A stretch of DNA of 64,000 nucleotides from JAABTH01 sp964390725. GTDB lineage: Bacteria; Bacillota; Dethiobacteria; DTU022. The first letter of the stretch is position 1, and each line of letters begins with the position of its first letter. The stretch lies in the NCBI GenBank assembly GCA_964390725.1, contig CAYMIW010000007.1:27543-91542 (forward strand), written 5' to 3'. Positions 40,840-48,966 of this stretch are shown piece by piece. The translations under genes were made by a program, and so were the position numbers. Below the pieces are notes generated by a model that saw only the letters and a program-made list of their open reading frames with translations, was not told where the DNA came from and made no database searches.

Positions 40840-43287
40840 ATGGCTGAAAAGAAAAAACCGCTTGATCAAAAGACTCTTGAAGCAAAAGGAGTCAGAGCGG
40901 AAAGACGGACTGTCCGGAAAAATAAAAAACAACGCAGGGGAAGTGGGTTTTTGAAAAGTTTCTTTCTTGTCCTGCTTGTTCTTTTCTTAATAGCCGGTGG
41001 TGCCGCTGCAGCTGTGGTAGTCAATTACGTTAACGAAGCACCTCCACTCGACCCTTCCCGACTGGCCACGGTTGAAACTTCATATATTTATGACAGCAGT
41101 GGTGATGAGATTGCTGCCCTTCATGAAGAACAAAACCGAATATTAGTCAGTTTGGAAGATATCCCGGAACATGTTCAAAGTGCTTTTATAGCAGTGGAAG
41201 ACGAGCGTTTTTATAACCATTTCGGGTTTGATGTTGTTGGTAGTATCAGGGCTGCCTATGCAAACTTTAAAGCTGGTGAAATTGTCCAGGGAGCCAGTAC
41301 AATTACCCAGCAGCTTGCCCAAAATGCTTTTCTTACTTCAGAAACTACCTATAAAAGAAAAGTACAGGAAATATGGCTGGCGCTACAACTGGAAAGAAAT
41401 TACGGAAAAGAAGAAATACTGGAGATGTACCTTAACCGAATCTATTTTGGTAATGGTGCATATGGAGTGGAAGCCGCAGCCCAGACATATTTCAACAAGA
41501 ATGTAACAAATTTAACCATCGCTGAAGGGGCTATGCTGGCCGGGGCTGTCAGGTCACCAAATTTTTATAACCCGATGAATAATATAACCGATTCTGAAGC
41601 CAGGATGCGGATTGTTCTTGGCAGCATGACTCGTCTTGGCTATATAACAGCTAACCAGCAGCGCCTGGCATTAATGCAGGTTATTGATTACGCAGAACCG
41701 CGCAACCCTGATTACTCATATCCTTATTTTGTTGACTATGTTGTTCATCATGAGTTGATCCGTATCTTGAGCGATGTTCCAACAATTGGTTCGCGTGAAG
41801 ATGCTTATCAGGCAATATATACCGGAGGTTTGCGGGTTTATACTACACTTGAGCCGGAGCTTCAGGTCCACGTGGAAGAAGTTCTCGGACGTACCGATCT
41901 ATACCCTTCCACAATAATGGTTGATATGGGGGGTATAAAAGAAGCAATAACTCAACTTCCTCCGGGCCGTGATTTATCCAGAGCCCAGATTCAGGAATTT
42001 ATTGACGAAGAAGAGGGTATCGCCCAACCCCAGGCGGCAATAGTTGTTGCCGATCCTGTCACCGGGAGAATTAAAGCCCTGGGTGGGGGACGAGAGTATC
42101 GTAAAAGATATGATGAAATTTTAAGATTCACCACCCTGCGCCAGCCCGGTTCGGCAATAAAACCAATTATTACTTATGCTCCTGCCCTGGAAGAAGGGGT
42201 CCTGGCCGGAGCGGGCTCAACTCTTGATGATTCACCATTTACCGGTCCGCAGGGATGGAAACCGAAAAATTTTGACAATCGCTTCAGGGGTATGATCTCG
42301 GTGAGGGAAGCGCTTTACTATTCTTATAACGTTCCTGCCGTCCGGGCTTTTCAAGCTCTCGGAACCAGGGTGGGAGTTGGCTATGCGCAGCGGATGGGTA
42401 TTTCAACTATTTCACCGGGTGAAGTAGATAACCTGGCTTTGACTTTGGGTGGTTTCACTTACGGGGTGACAGCAATTGATATGGCACAGGCTTATGGCGT
42501 TTTAGCCAATGAAGGAATCAGGGTGGAACTGCATACAGTCGAAAAAATAGTAGATCGACACGGTGTGATTTTATACGAGCAAAAGGTTAATCCCCGCCAG
42601 GTGTTAAGCCCGCAGGCTACTTTTATAGTTAATGATATTTTGCAGGATTTTGTAAGGGTTTATCTCGGTCGCGCTCTGCAAATCGATCGTCCTGTGGCTG
42701 CTAAAACAGGAACGACTGAAAACTGGAAAGATGTTTACCTGGTTGCTTATACACCTAACTTGGTGGCGTCATTCTGGATGGGTTATGATGAGCCGAAGAT
42801 GGGAGGTATTCAGCAGGGATGGCGTTATTCGACAGCATTTTTACGGGAAGTATTTCTTAAAGTTTTTCAGGATCTTGAAAAAAGGGATTTTAACCGCCCG
42901 GATGGAATAATCAGGATGGAGGTATGCTCACTTTCCGGTCTTCGCCCCAGCGCTATTTGTCGGGCAGCAGGAACAATTCGCAGTGATTATTTTATTGAAA
43001 AATATGCACCCAGGACAATTTGTAATATGCATACTGAAATTATTCCCGATCCTGCCGAAGAAGACGAAACGGAAATACCCGGGGAAGAGCCTCCATCTGA
43101 AGAACCTCCTCCCGTGGAGGAACCTCCGTCTGAAGAACCTCCTCCTGCCGAGGAACCTCCTCCCGAAGAACCTCCTCCCGGTAATGGTGAAGGTAACGGG
43201 CAGGGAGGTAATATGGACGAACTGATCGATTGGTGGGAAGATGTTCTTGGCGATGAGTGGAGAAGGCGGTTTGAAACTAATAACTAA
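40840..43287 (+). CDS. class A penicillin-binding protein (PBP1A type)
   Basis: 815 residues. A basic cytoplasmic tail and one membrane anchor (~45-66) lead to a GT51 glycosyltransferase domain (AVEDERFYNHFGFD, GASTITQQLAQN) and a transpeptidase domain with SAIK (in RQPGSAIKPI), YSYN and KTGTT motifs. It polymerises and crosslinks peptidoglycan outside the cell. The last ~80 residues hold a Pro/Glu repeat region (EEPPSEEPPPVEEPP type), a wall-spanning or flexible tail common in Gram-positive PBP1. Confidence 0.93.
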   Translation: MAEKKKPLDQKTLEAKGVRAERRTVRKNKKQRRGSGFLKSFFLVLLVLFLIAGGAAAAVVVNYVNEAPPLDPSRLATVETSYIYDSSGDEIAALHEEQNRILVSLEDIPEHVQSAFIAVEDERFYNHFGFDVVGSIRAAYANFKAGEIVQGASTITQQLAQNAFLTSETTYKRKVQEIWLALQLERNYGKEEILEMYLNRIYFGNGAYGVEAAAQTYFNKNVTNLTIAEGAMLAGAVRSPNFYNPMNNITDSEARMRIVLGSMTRLGYITANQQRLALMQVIDYAEPRNPDYSYPYFVDYVVHHELIRILSDVPTIGSREDAYQAIYTGGLRVYTTLEPELQVHVEEVLGRTDLYPSTIMVDMGGIKEAITQLPPGRDLSRAQIQEFIDEEEGIAQPQAAIVVADPVTGRIKALGGGREYRKRYDEILRFTTLRQPGSAIKPIITYAPALEEGVLAGAGSTLDDSPFTGPQGWKPKNFDNRFRGMISVREALYYSYNVPAVRAFQALGTRVGVGYAQRMGISTISPGEVDNLALTLGGFTYGVTAIDMAQAYGVLANEGIRVELHTVEKIVDRHGVILYEQKVNPRQVLSPQATFIVNDILQDFVRVYLGRALQIDRPVAAKTGTTENWKDVYLVAYTPNLVASFWMGYDEPKMGGIQQGWRYSTAFLREVFLKVFQDLEKRDFNRPDGIIRMEVCSLSGLRPSAICRAAGTIRSDYFIEKYAPRTICNMHTEIIPDPAEEDETEIPGEEPPSEEPPPVEEPPSEEPPPAEEPPPEEPPPGNGEGNGQGGNMDELIDWWEDVLGDEWRRRFETNN

Positions 43288-43307
43288 AACATCAGGAGGG
43301 TTAAAAA

Positions 43308-43610
43308 ATGGATGACAACAATATACCTGTAGTTGTTGAAAAACCAAACAATACCCTGGGCATTGTTTCTCTTGTCTGTGGTATCCTTGCCGTTATCTTT
43401 ATCTTTTGTTGTGGCTACCTGGCAATAATTCTCGGTATCGGTGCCCTGGTCTGCGGCATTCTTGCCCAGCAGAGGCAGCAGCAATACGCCATGGCCGGTA
43501 TTATTCTGGGAGCAGCAGGAATTGCTCTTGGAATCATTTTTGCAATTATCGGCCATATAATTTTCCCCGGATTGTTCAACATGATTGAGAGTGAGATGTA
43601 TAGGTGGTAA
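43308..43610 (+). CDS. DUF4190-type small membrane protein
   Basis: 100 residues with two long hydrophobic segments (LGIVSLVCGILAVIFIFCCG and AGIILGAAGIALGIIFAII) separated by GILAQQRQQQYA, the DUF4190 layout. It has a GGAGG site, follows the PBP gene after 20 bases and precedes a DUF2752 gene by three, so the three are likely cotranscribed. Function unknown. Confidence 0.8.
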   Translation: MDDNNIPVVVEKPNNTLGIVSLVCGILAVIFIFCCGYLAIILGIGALVCGILAQQRQQQYAMAGIILGAAGIALGIIFAIIGHIIFPGLFNMIESEMYRW

Positions 43611-43613
43611 AAA

Positions 43614-44045
43614 ATGAGCAGTAAAAGAAATAACCCCGCTCATCACTGGTTTGAGCGGGGTGTGTTTATATTTTTACTGATAGTTGTCAGTGCTGTAATA
43701 CTCTATGTGGCAGACCAGGATTTGCGCGATGCAGTCCGGCCTTATCACTGCCTGTTCTACCAGTTAACCGGGCTGCTTTGCCCGGCCTGTGGTGCTACCA
43801 GGGCGATGCTCCATCTATTTAGTGGAAACATTATGCTATCTTTAAAGAGTAACGCCCTCGCTGTTTTTATCCTGCCCCTGGTTGCATATGCCCTATGGTT
43901 AATTCTCAGGATTCTATTTGATAAAAACTATTCAATTGATGACTTAAAGATTGCCCCATTTTTCATTTGGTCTGTATTTGCCCTGATCCTGATTTTCTGG
44001 GTAATGCGGAATATTCCCTATTTTTCTTTTCTGCGACCCATCTAA
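43614..44045 (+). CDS. DUF2752 membrane protein
   Basis: 143 residues with three to four membrane segments. LTGLLCPACGATRAMLHLFSG is the defining DUF2752 motif with a CPxCGxTR core. The function of the family is unknown; it often accompanies DUF4190 genes, as here. The 266 bases after it up to 44311 show no gene or clear structure. Confidence 0.85.
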   Translation: MSSKRNNPAHHWFERGVFIFLLIVVSAVILYVADQDLRDAVRPYHCLFYQLTGLLCPACGATRAMLHLFSGNIMLSLKSNALAVFILPLVAYALWLILRILFDKNYSIDDLKIAPFFIWSVFALILIFWVMRNIPYFSFLRPI

Positions 44046-44311
44046 AATACAGTTAATCCCTTGCTGTTTTTAGAATTCCTGTTGCTTTTGGATTGACCGA
44101 TTTTTATTTCCTCCGGCGCCCCCGTTAAAATATTTACCTTTAGTGAAGAATTTAGGTTATATACAAAAAGAGGTCAAACCCTGGGGCAGGAAAAATGTTT
44201 ACAAAAGTCGAATAATTACAACACTGTCATAAAAATATTTAGAAAGGTATGTCCAAGCACAGGGAGTAGTATTTGCCTGGGAACCAATTGATAAGGACAA
44301 ATGGTGATTAA

Positions 44312-45724
44312 ATGGCTTATAAAGTGATAATAGCGGGAGCCGGTCCGGGAGGGGCAGTTCTGGCCCGGGAATTGGCCCGGCATAATATTGACGTAACGAT
44401 CTACGAAAAGGGCAGTTTTGACGATCTTGGTCATGATTGGTCTGATGCAGTTGAACTGGTTGCCCTGGCAAAAGCTGGTTTTGATATGCCTGAACTGGTT
44501 AATGGTTGCTGGAAAGGTAAGTTGGTTAAGGAAACAGGAGATCATGAAGGTCTATTTGAAAAACATGCTGTGACTCATCTCCGGGTCAATTCCCCCGGAT
44601 ATGCCGACTGTAAAGTAGTGGAGTTCAGAATGATTACAACAGATCGTCGCAGGCTGGGTCAACAGCTGATTAAAGAGGCGCTTGATGCAGGGGCAGAAAT
44701 TATTTATGACCACGAAGTTAATGGACTGCTTTTCCATGAGAACGGGCGAAAAGGTCTGGGAGGAGTAGATGTTCACGGAATAAGATTTAAGGACCTTATT
44801 TCCGGTGAGGAGAAAGAAGTATATGCCGATCTGGTTGTAGAGTCATCAGGCTACAAATCGATCTTAAGGACTGCGCTTCCTGAATACACAGGTTTGGCAG
44901 ATCCATTTCATGATAGCGATTATGCCCTTGTCCACCGGGAAGTGCGCTTGTATGGACCGAAAGAAGGAGGTTTTTCAGAAGTCCCCGATCAATACCGCTA
45001 CGGGTTTTGCACAGGGTACCAGTGGAGCCATATTCACAATGAGAACCAGGTAGATGTGGGAGCCGGTGTAAAGAACGCACCGGGCAACCCCGACCCTTTA
45101 GATATAATCGAGGAGTTTATTCTCAGGAACAGGGCCATCAAAGATGAAAAAATCAGGGGTGGCCGCAGCTTATGTATTGTCGGGCGTCCGTTGACCAGTT
45201 TTGTAACGAACGGTTTTCTTGTTATTGGTGATGCTGCTTCCACTTCTGTTCCAACCACTGGTTGCGGGGTGGGGTCAGCGGTGCTGAATGCACTGTGGGC
45301 AGCGGAAGTCATCTGCCAGGCAGCAAAAGAGCAAAGGAATGATATTGGCATACTGTGGGGTATTAATAAAAAGTTTTATTGTGATAGCAACAGGGGTAAA
45401 TCTTTTGCCGCACTTTCCGCTTTAAGGACGATGCTGCAAACTTTCAGCCACGATGAACTGGATTATCTCTTTATCAAAAATTTGTTGGACACCGGGACTT
45501 TGCAGAACGCCATTAACGGCAGATTTGAACCCCCGGGACTGCTAAAGACAATCAAAGCCTTAAGCGGAATAGGTCGTCTGTCACTGCTTTTAAAGCTTAA
45601 TAAAGTAGTTAACACTGCAGTAAAAATATATAAACATTATAATGAATATCCCGGATATTGGGATAATGCTCTTTATGAGGAATGGAAAGATAGGGCAGTA
45701 GAACTGCATCAGATTGCTTTTTAG
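44312..45724 (+). CDS. FAD-dependent oxidoreductase, geranylgeranyl-reductase-like
   Basis: 470 residues. A Rossmann FAD site opens the protein (VIIAGAGPGGAVLARELA), and the second FAD motif FLVIGDAASTSVPTTGCGVG is in the expected place. The layout fits the geranylgeranyl reductase/digeranylgeranylglycerophospholipid reductase superfamily. The real substrate may be a polyprenyl lipid or quinone-like compound. The stop overlaps the convergent GGDEF gene by four bases. Confidence 0.82.
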   Translation: MAYKVIIAGAGPGGAVLARELARHNIDVTIYEKGSFDDLGHDWSDAVELVALAKAGFDMPELVNGCWKGKLVKETGDHEGLFEKHAVTHLRVNSPGYADCKVVEFRMITTDRRRLGQQLIKEALDAGAEIIYDHEVNGLLFHENGRKGLGGVDVHGIRFKDLISGEEKEVYADLVVESSGYKSILRTALPEYTGLADPFHDSDYALVHREVRLYGPKEGGFSEVPDQYRYGFCTGYQWSHIHNENQVDVGAGVKNAPGNPDPLDIIEEFILRNRAIKDEKIRGGRSLCIVGRPLTSFVTNGFLVIGDAASTSVPTTGCGVGSAVLNALWAAEVICQAAKEQRNDIGILWGINKKFYCDSNRGKSFAALSALRTMLQTFSHDELDYLFIKNLLDTGTLQNAINGRFEPPGLLKTIKALSGIGRLSLLLKLNKVVNTAVKIYKHYNEYPGYWDNALYEEWKDRAVELHQIAF

Positions 45725-46911
45725 ATAGCTATTTCGCTTCTGTTTCTTCCCTTTTTCTTGGCCTTATAAAGAGCGTTATCTGCTTTTTGATAAGCAGTGT
45801 TAAAGGAGGTTGCCCCGTTGTTTCCCAGGGCAGTTACGCCGAGGCTGGCAGTAATTTTTAAGTTTTCCAGTTTTCCGGTAAAGGTACAGCCTTCAATAGC
45901 CCGGCGGATTTTTTCGGCAACATTAAAGGCTCCATCAGGTGTTGTTCCGGGTAATAGCACGGCAAATTCCTCACCACCGAACCGGCACAGGATATCAGTG
46001 GAACGAATCTGACCCTTAATAACTCCCGCTATCAGTTTAAGAACAGTGTCTCCATTTGGGTGACCGTAAGAATCGTTTACATTCTTGAAGTCGTCAAGAT
46101 CAAGAATAATCAGGCTTGAAGTTCCCTCGCTTCTTTTTAGCCTTTCAGCTTCCATTTCTACAAATTCAGTAAAACGCGTTCTATTATATAACCCGGTCAT
46201 CATATCGGTGCTGGCCATATGCCTGAGCTGCCGATTTTTCTTCTCCAGTTCCTTATTCTGTGTTTGGATCAACTGTTGCTGCAAAGTACTTAAAGCATTT
46301 GTCCGCCACATTACCAGGGCCAACCCCAGGCCAACAGCAGAAGCGCTTAAACCGTTAACACGAACAGTGGAAATTAATTCGATGTTGTGCTGTGTTAGGG
46401 GAATCATGAAAAAGAAGATCAGGTAAGATAAAGTATATATCAAAGTTGAAAAAAGGGGGCGCATAATAACAAACAGGGCTACGGCTACGTTGGCGATTAA
46501 GAACGGGTTAATGCTGCTGGTTACAAACTGGTCGATTACACAGGTGATAACACCCAGCAGCAGGTATAGAAAGGCAAAAAGGTGCGACAGCGTTAACCCG
46601 ATCATGCGGTCGGCGAATTTACCTTTTCTGGATTGTAAAGCAATTAATCCGCCGACGGTTAACAAGATAAGCATGATGCTGTGCGCATAGATAATATATA
46701 TACGCCAGTGATAGGTTATCTGGTCTGTCCCTGGCGGGGTATCTTTTAAGGCCACTGTGAAAAGGGCAATCAAAATTAGATGAAGTGGTAGCAAGATGTA
46801 AAACATCAGAATAATACGCTGGAGGTTAGCGTGGTCAAACTGGTGCCCGGGTAGACGGTCAATCAGCAGTGCATTCTTAATTACTTCAACAGCATTTTTT
46901 ATCAGGTTCAT
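45721..46911 (-). CDS. membrane-bound diguanylate cyclase (GGDEF)
   Basis: 396 residues. Six or so N-terminal membrane segments (~35-205) are followed by a short coiled coil (QTQNKELEKKNRQL) and a GGDEF domain with the active GGEEF variant (LCRFGGEEFAVLL); an RSTD inhibitory site lies five residues before it. It should synthesise c-di-GMP in response to a membrane or ligand signal. Confidence 0.9.
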   Translation of the reverse strand: MNLIKNAVEVIKNALLIDRLPGHQFDHANLQRIILMFYILLPLHLILIALFTVALKDTPPGTDQITYHWRIYIIYAHSIMLILLTVGGLIALQSRKGKFADRMIGLTLSHLFAFLYLLLGVITCVIDQFVTSSINPFLIANVAVALFVIMRPLFSTLIYTLSYLIFFFMIPLTQHNIELISTVRVNGLSASAVGLGLALVMWRTNALSTLQQQLIQTQNKELEKKNRQLRHMASTDMMTGLYNRTRFTEFVEMEAERLKRSEGTSSLIILDLDDFKNVNDSYGHPNGDTVLKLIAGVIKGQIRSTDILCRFGGEEFAVLLPGTTPDGAFNVAEKIRRAIEGCTFTGKLENLKITASLGVTALGNNGATSFNTAYQKADNALYKAKKKGRNRSEIAI

Positions 46912-47027
46912 CCACCCTTTGTCTTTTTTGCTTATTTTAAAGAATAATAATTACTTACACAGCTATTCGCCATAGTATAGTTGATTCCTGCTATTAGGTT
47001 TTAAGACAGCCATAATAATGGATGCTG

Positions 47028-47036
47028 TGATATAAT
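47028..47036 (+). promoter_or_regulatory. extended -10 promoter for the metallo-hydrolase
   Basis: TG-A-TATAAT at 47028-47036, about 70 bases upstream of the start codon. No good -35 box at the usual distance. Confidence 0.5.
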
Positions 47037-47105
47037 CACCTTGTGGTCTGACTGTAAGGTTTCCTACCGGTATCCTGCCGATTAAAAAGTATAACAGGAG
47101 ATGAT

Positions 47106-47990
47106 ATGATGGATAAAGAATTATGCGAACTGGATGAACTGCAGATTACCGTAATTATTGAGGATAGCGCCGGTTTTGATAGCGGTTTGCTGGCTCAGCA
47201 TGGAGTATCATTTTTCGTTGAAGCGCGTTACAGGGAAAAAAGAATGCGCCTGTTGTTTGATACCGGACAGGATGCGGAACCCTTGTTGCATAACATGCAG
47301 CTGCTGGGCATAGACCCTAAGGGGATGGATATGGTTGTGCTCTCTCACTGCCATTACGATCACAGTGGCGGTTTAATGGGTTTTCTGAAGGCTGCAGGTT
47401 CGCAGCGATTGCCCGTAATAGCCCATCCAACTGTTTTCCGGCCTAATTTTACCATCAATCCTCTATTGAGAACTCATGGCTTGTTTCCGGATGCAAGCAG
47501 GGACTCAATTGAAAAAGCAGGCGGTGATTTACTGCTAACCAGTGAGCCTTTACCGTTATTCCCCGGGGTTGTAACCAGTGGTGAGATTATGGATATTGTT
47601 GAGTTTGAACAAAGTCTGACCCTAAAGGCATATACCCTGTCAGAGGGTAAAGTTATCCAGGATCGTCTCTCAGACGATCTTTCCCTAATCTTTAAACTGC
47701 CCGCTGGGTTGGTTATATTGTCTGGATGCTCACACCCCGGGATTATCAGTATTGTAGAGAAAGCGAAAAACCAGACCGGGATTGAACAGGTAGCAGCGGT
47801 TATTGGCGGGTTCCACCTTATTTCCGCCGATGACCAGAGGATTAACGAAACCCTGGATGCCTTTTCAGCAATGGAAGGAGCAGAGGTTTATACCGGGCAC
47901 TGTACCGGTTTTAAAGCATCATGTGCCCTGTCGGAGAAGTTGAAAAAAAGATTCCATAAGCTCCAAACTGGGTTAAAAATTACTTTTTAA
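47106..47990 (+). CDS. metallo-beta-lactamase fold hydrolase (COG1237 type)
   Basis: About 294 residues. LSHCHYDHSGGLMG is the HxHxDH metal motif; further ligands appear in SGCSHPG and GGFHL, and TGHCTGF near the end. The family includes a methanopterin-related synthase and many unassigned enzymes of anaerobes. ATG 47106 or 47109 fit the AGGAG site (five or eight bases). It is followed after 22 bases by the Nif3-like gene. Confidence 0.8.
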   Translation: MMDKELCELDELQITVIIEDSAGFDSGLLAQHGVSFFVEARYREKRMRLLFDTGQDAEPLLHNMQLLGIDPKGMDMVVLSHCHYDHSGGLMGFLKAAGSQRLPVIAHPTVFRPNFTINPLLRTHGLFPDASRDSIEKAGGDLLLTSEPLPLFPGVVTSGEIMDIVEFEQSLTLKAYTLSEGKVIQDRLSDDLSLIFKLPAGLVILSGCSHPGIISIVEKAKNQTGIEQVAAVIGGFHLISADDQRINETLDAFSAMEGAEVYTGHCTGFKASCALSEKLKKRFHKLQTGLKITF

Positions 47991-48012
47991 TAAGCAAAAG
48001 GAGTTGTAATAA

Positions 48013-48966
48013 ATGAATATCAAGGAAATATACAACTATGTAATTGAAAAAGGTATTGAACAGGATCCCCGGGGAAGCGAAGATGTCAGGGAAGCCCTGA
48101 AAAGTGAGAAAAAAAAGTATGATGAAATGAAGGAAGACGAGAAAAAGGATTACGACCTAGAAAAATTAACCAACCCCTACAGCGATACCAGGATACTCTG
48201 TGGTGATCCCGGTACCGAAGTAAAAAGAATTTTAGTTGGTGTTGATATCGAGGTGGGTGAAGTTTTACTAGCTGAAAAGCTTGGAGAAAAGGGTAAGCCT
48301 GTAGATTTAATTATGGCTCACCATCCCGAAGGAAAAGCGCTTGCTGCCCTGCATGATGTGATGCATTTGCAGGAAGATATTATGGCCCGGTTCGGTGTGC
48401 CGATCAATGTGGCGGAATCTTTGATGGCTTCACGCATCAGCGAGGTAAAAAGAGGGCTGATGCCTGTGAATCATAATCGGGCGATTGATGCAGCTAAAAT
48501 TTTAGGCCTTTCGATGATGTGTGCTCATACTGTTGCAGATAACCAGGTTACTTCCTACCTGCAGGATTTATTCGATCGGGAAAAGCCGAAAACTGTTGGA
48601 GAGCTCATTAAACTGCTCAAGGAGATTCCCGAATATGCTGAAGCTGTAAAGAACTGCGCCGGTCCCGAGATTATACTTGGCAGCAAAGAAAGAAGAGCCG
48701 GTAAAGTCTTGGTTGATATGACAGGTGGAACCAGCGGATCAGAAAACTCCTATGAAAAGCTATCACAGGCCGGAGTCGGAACTATCGTTGGAATGCATAT
48801 GAGTGACAAACATCGCAAGGAAGCGGAAAAGCATCACTTAAACGTGGTTATAGCCGGGCATATATCAAGTGATTCACTGGGTATGAATTTGTTGCTGGAT
48901 GGAATCGAGGAAAAAGGTATTGATATAATCCCCTGCTCGGGCATAATCAGGCATAAGCGTTCCTAA
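48013..48966 (+). CDS. Nif3-like dinuclear metal protein
   Basis: 317 residues. The N-terminal ~60 residues are charged (EKKKYDEMKEDEKKDYD); after that VDLIMAHHPEG provides the paired His of NIF3-type metal centres, and GTIVGMHMSDKH and VVIAGHISSDS complete it. NIF3 proteins are metal-binding hydrolase-like proteins of uncertain role; the name has nothing to do with nitrogen fixation. AAGGAG precedes the ATG. The end overlaps the convergent acyl-CoA synthetase gene by four bases. Confidence 0.7.
   Translation: MNIKEIYNYVIEKGIEQDPRGSEDVREALKSEKKKYDEMKEDEKKDYDLEKLTNPYSDTRILCGDPGTEVKRILVGVDIEVGEVLLAEKLGEKGKPVDLIMAHHPEGKALAALHDVMHLQEDIMARFGVPINVAESLMASRISEVKRGLMPVNHNRAIDAAKILGLSMMCAHTVADNQVTSYLQDLFDREKPKTVGELIKLLKEIPEYAEAVKNCAGPEIILGSKERRAGKVLVDMTGGTSGSENSYEKLSQAGVGTIVGMHMSDKHRKEAEKHHLNVVIAGHISSDSLGMNLLLDGIEEKGIDIIPCSGIIRHKRS

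Noticed and set aside
44046..44311. Possible riboswitch or small RNA in a 266-bp gap
   Set aside because: No conserved motif or convincing stem-loop was found.
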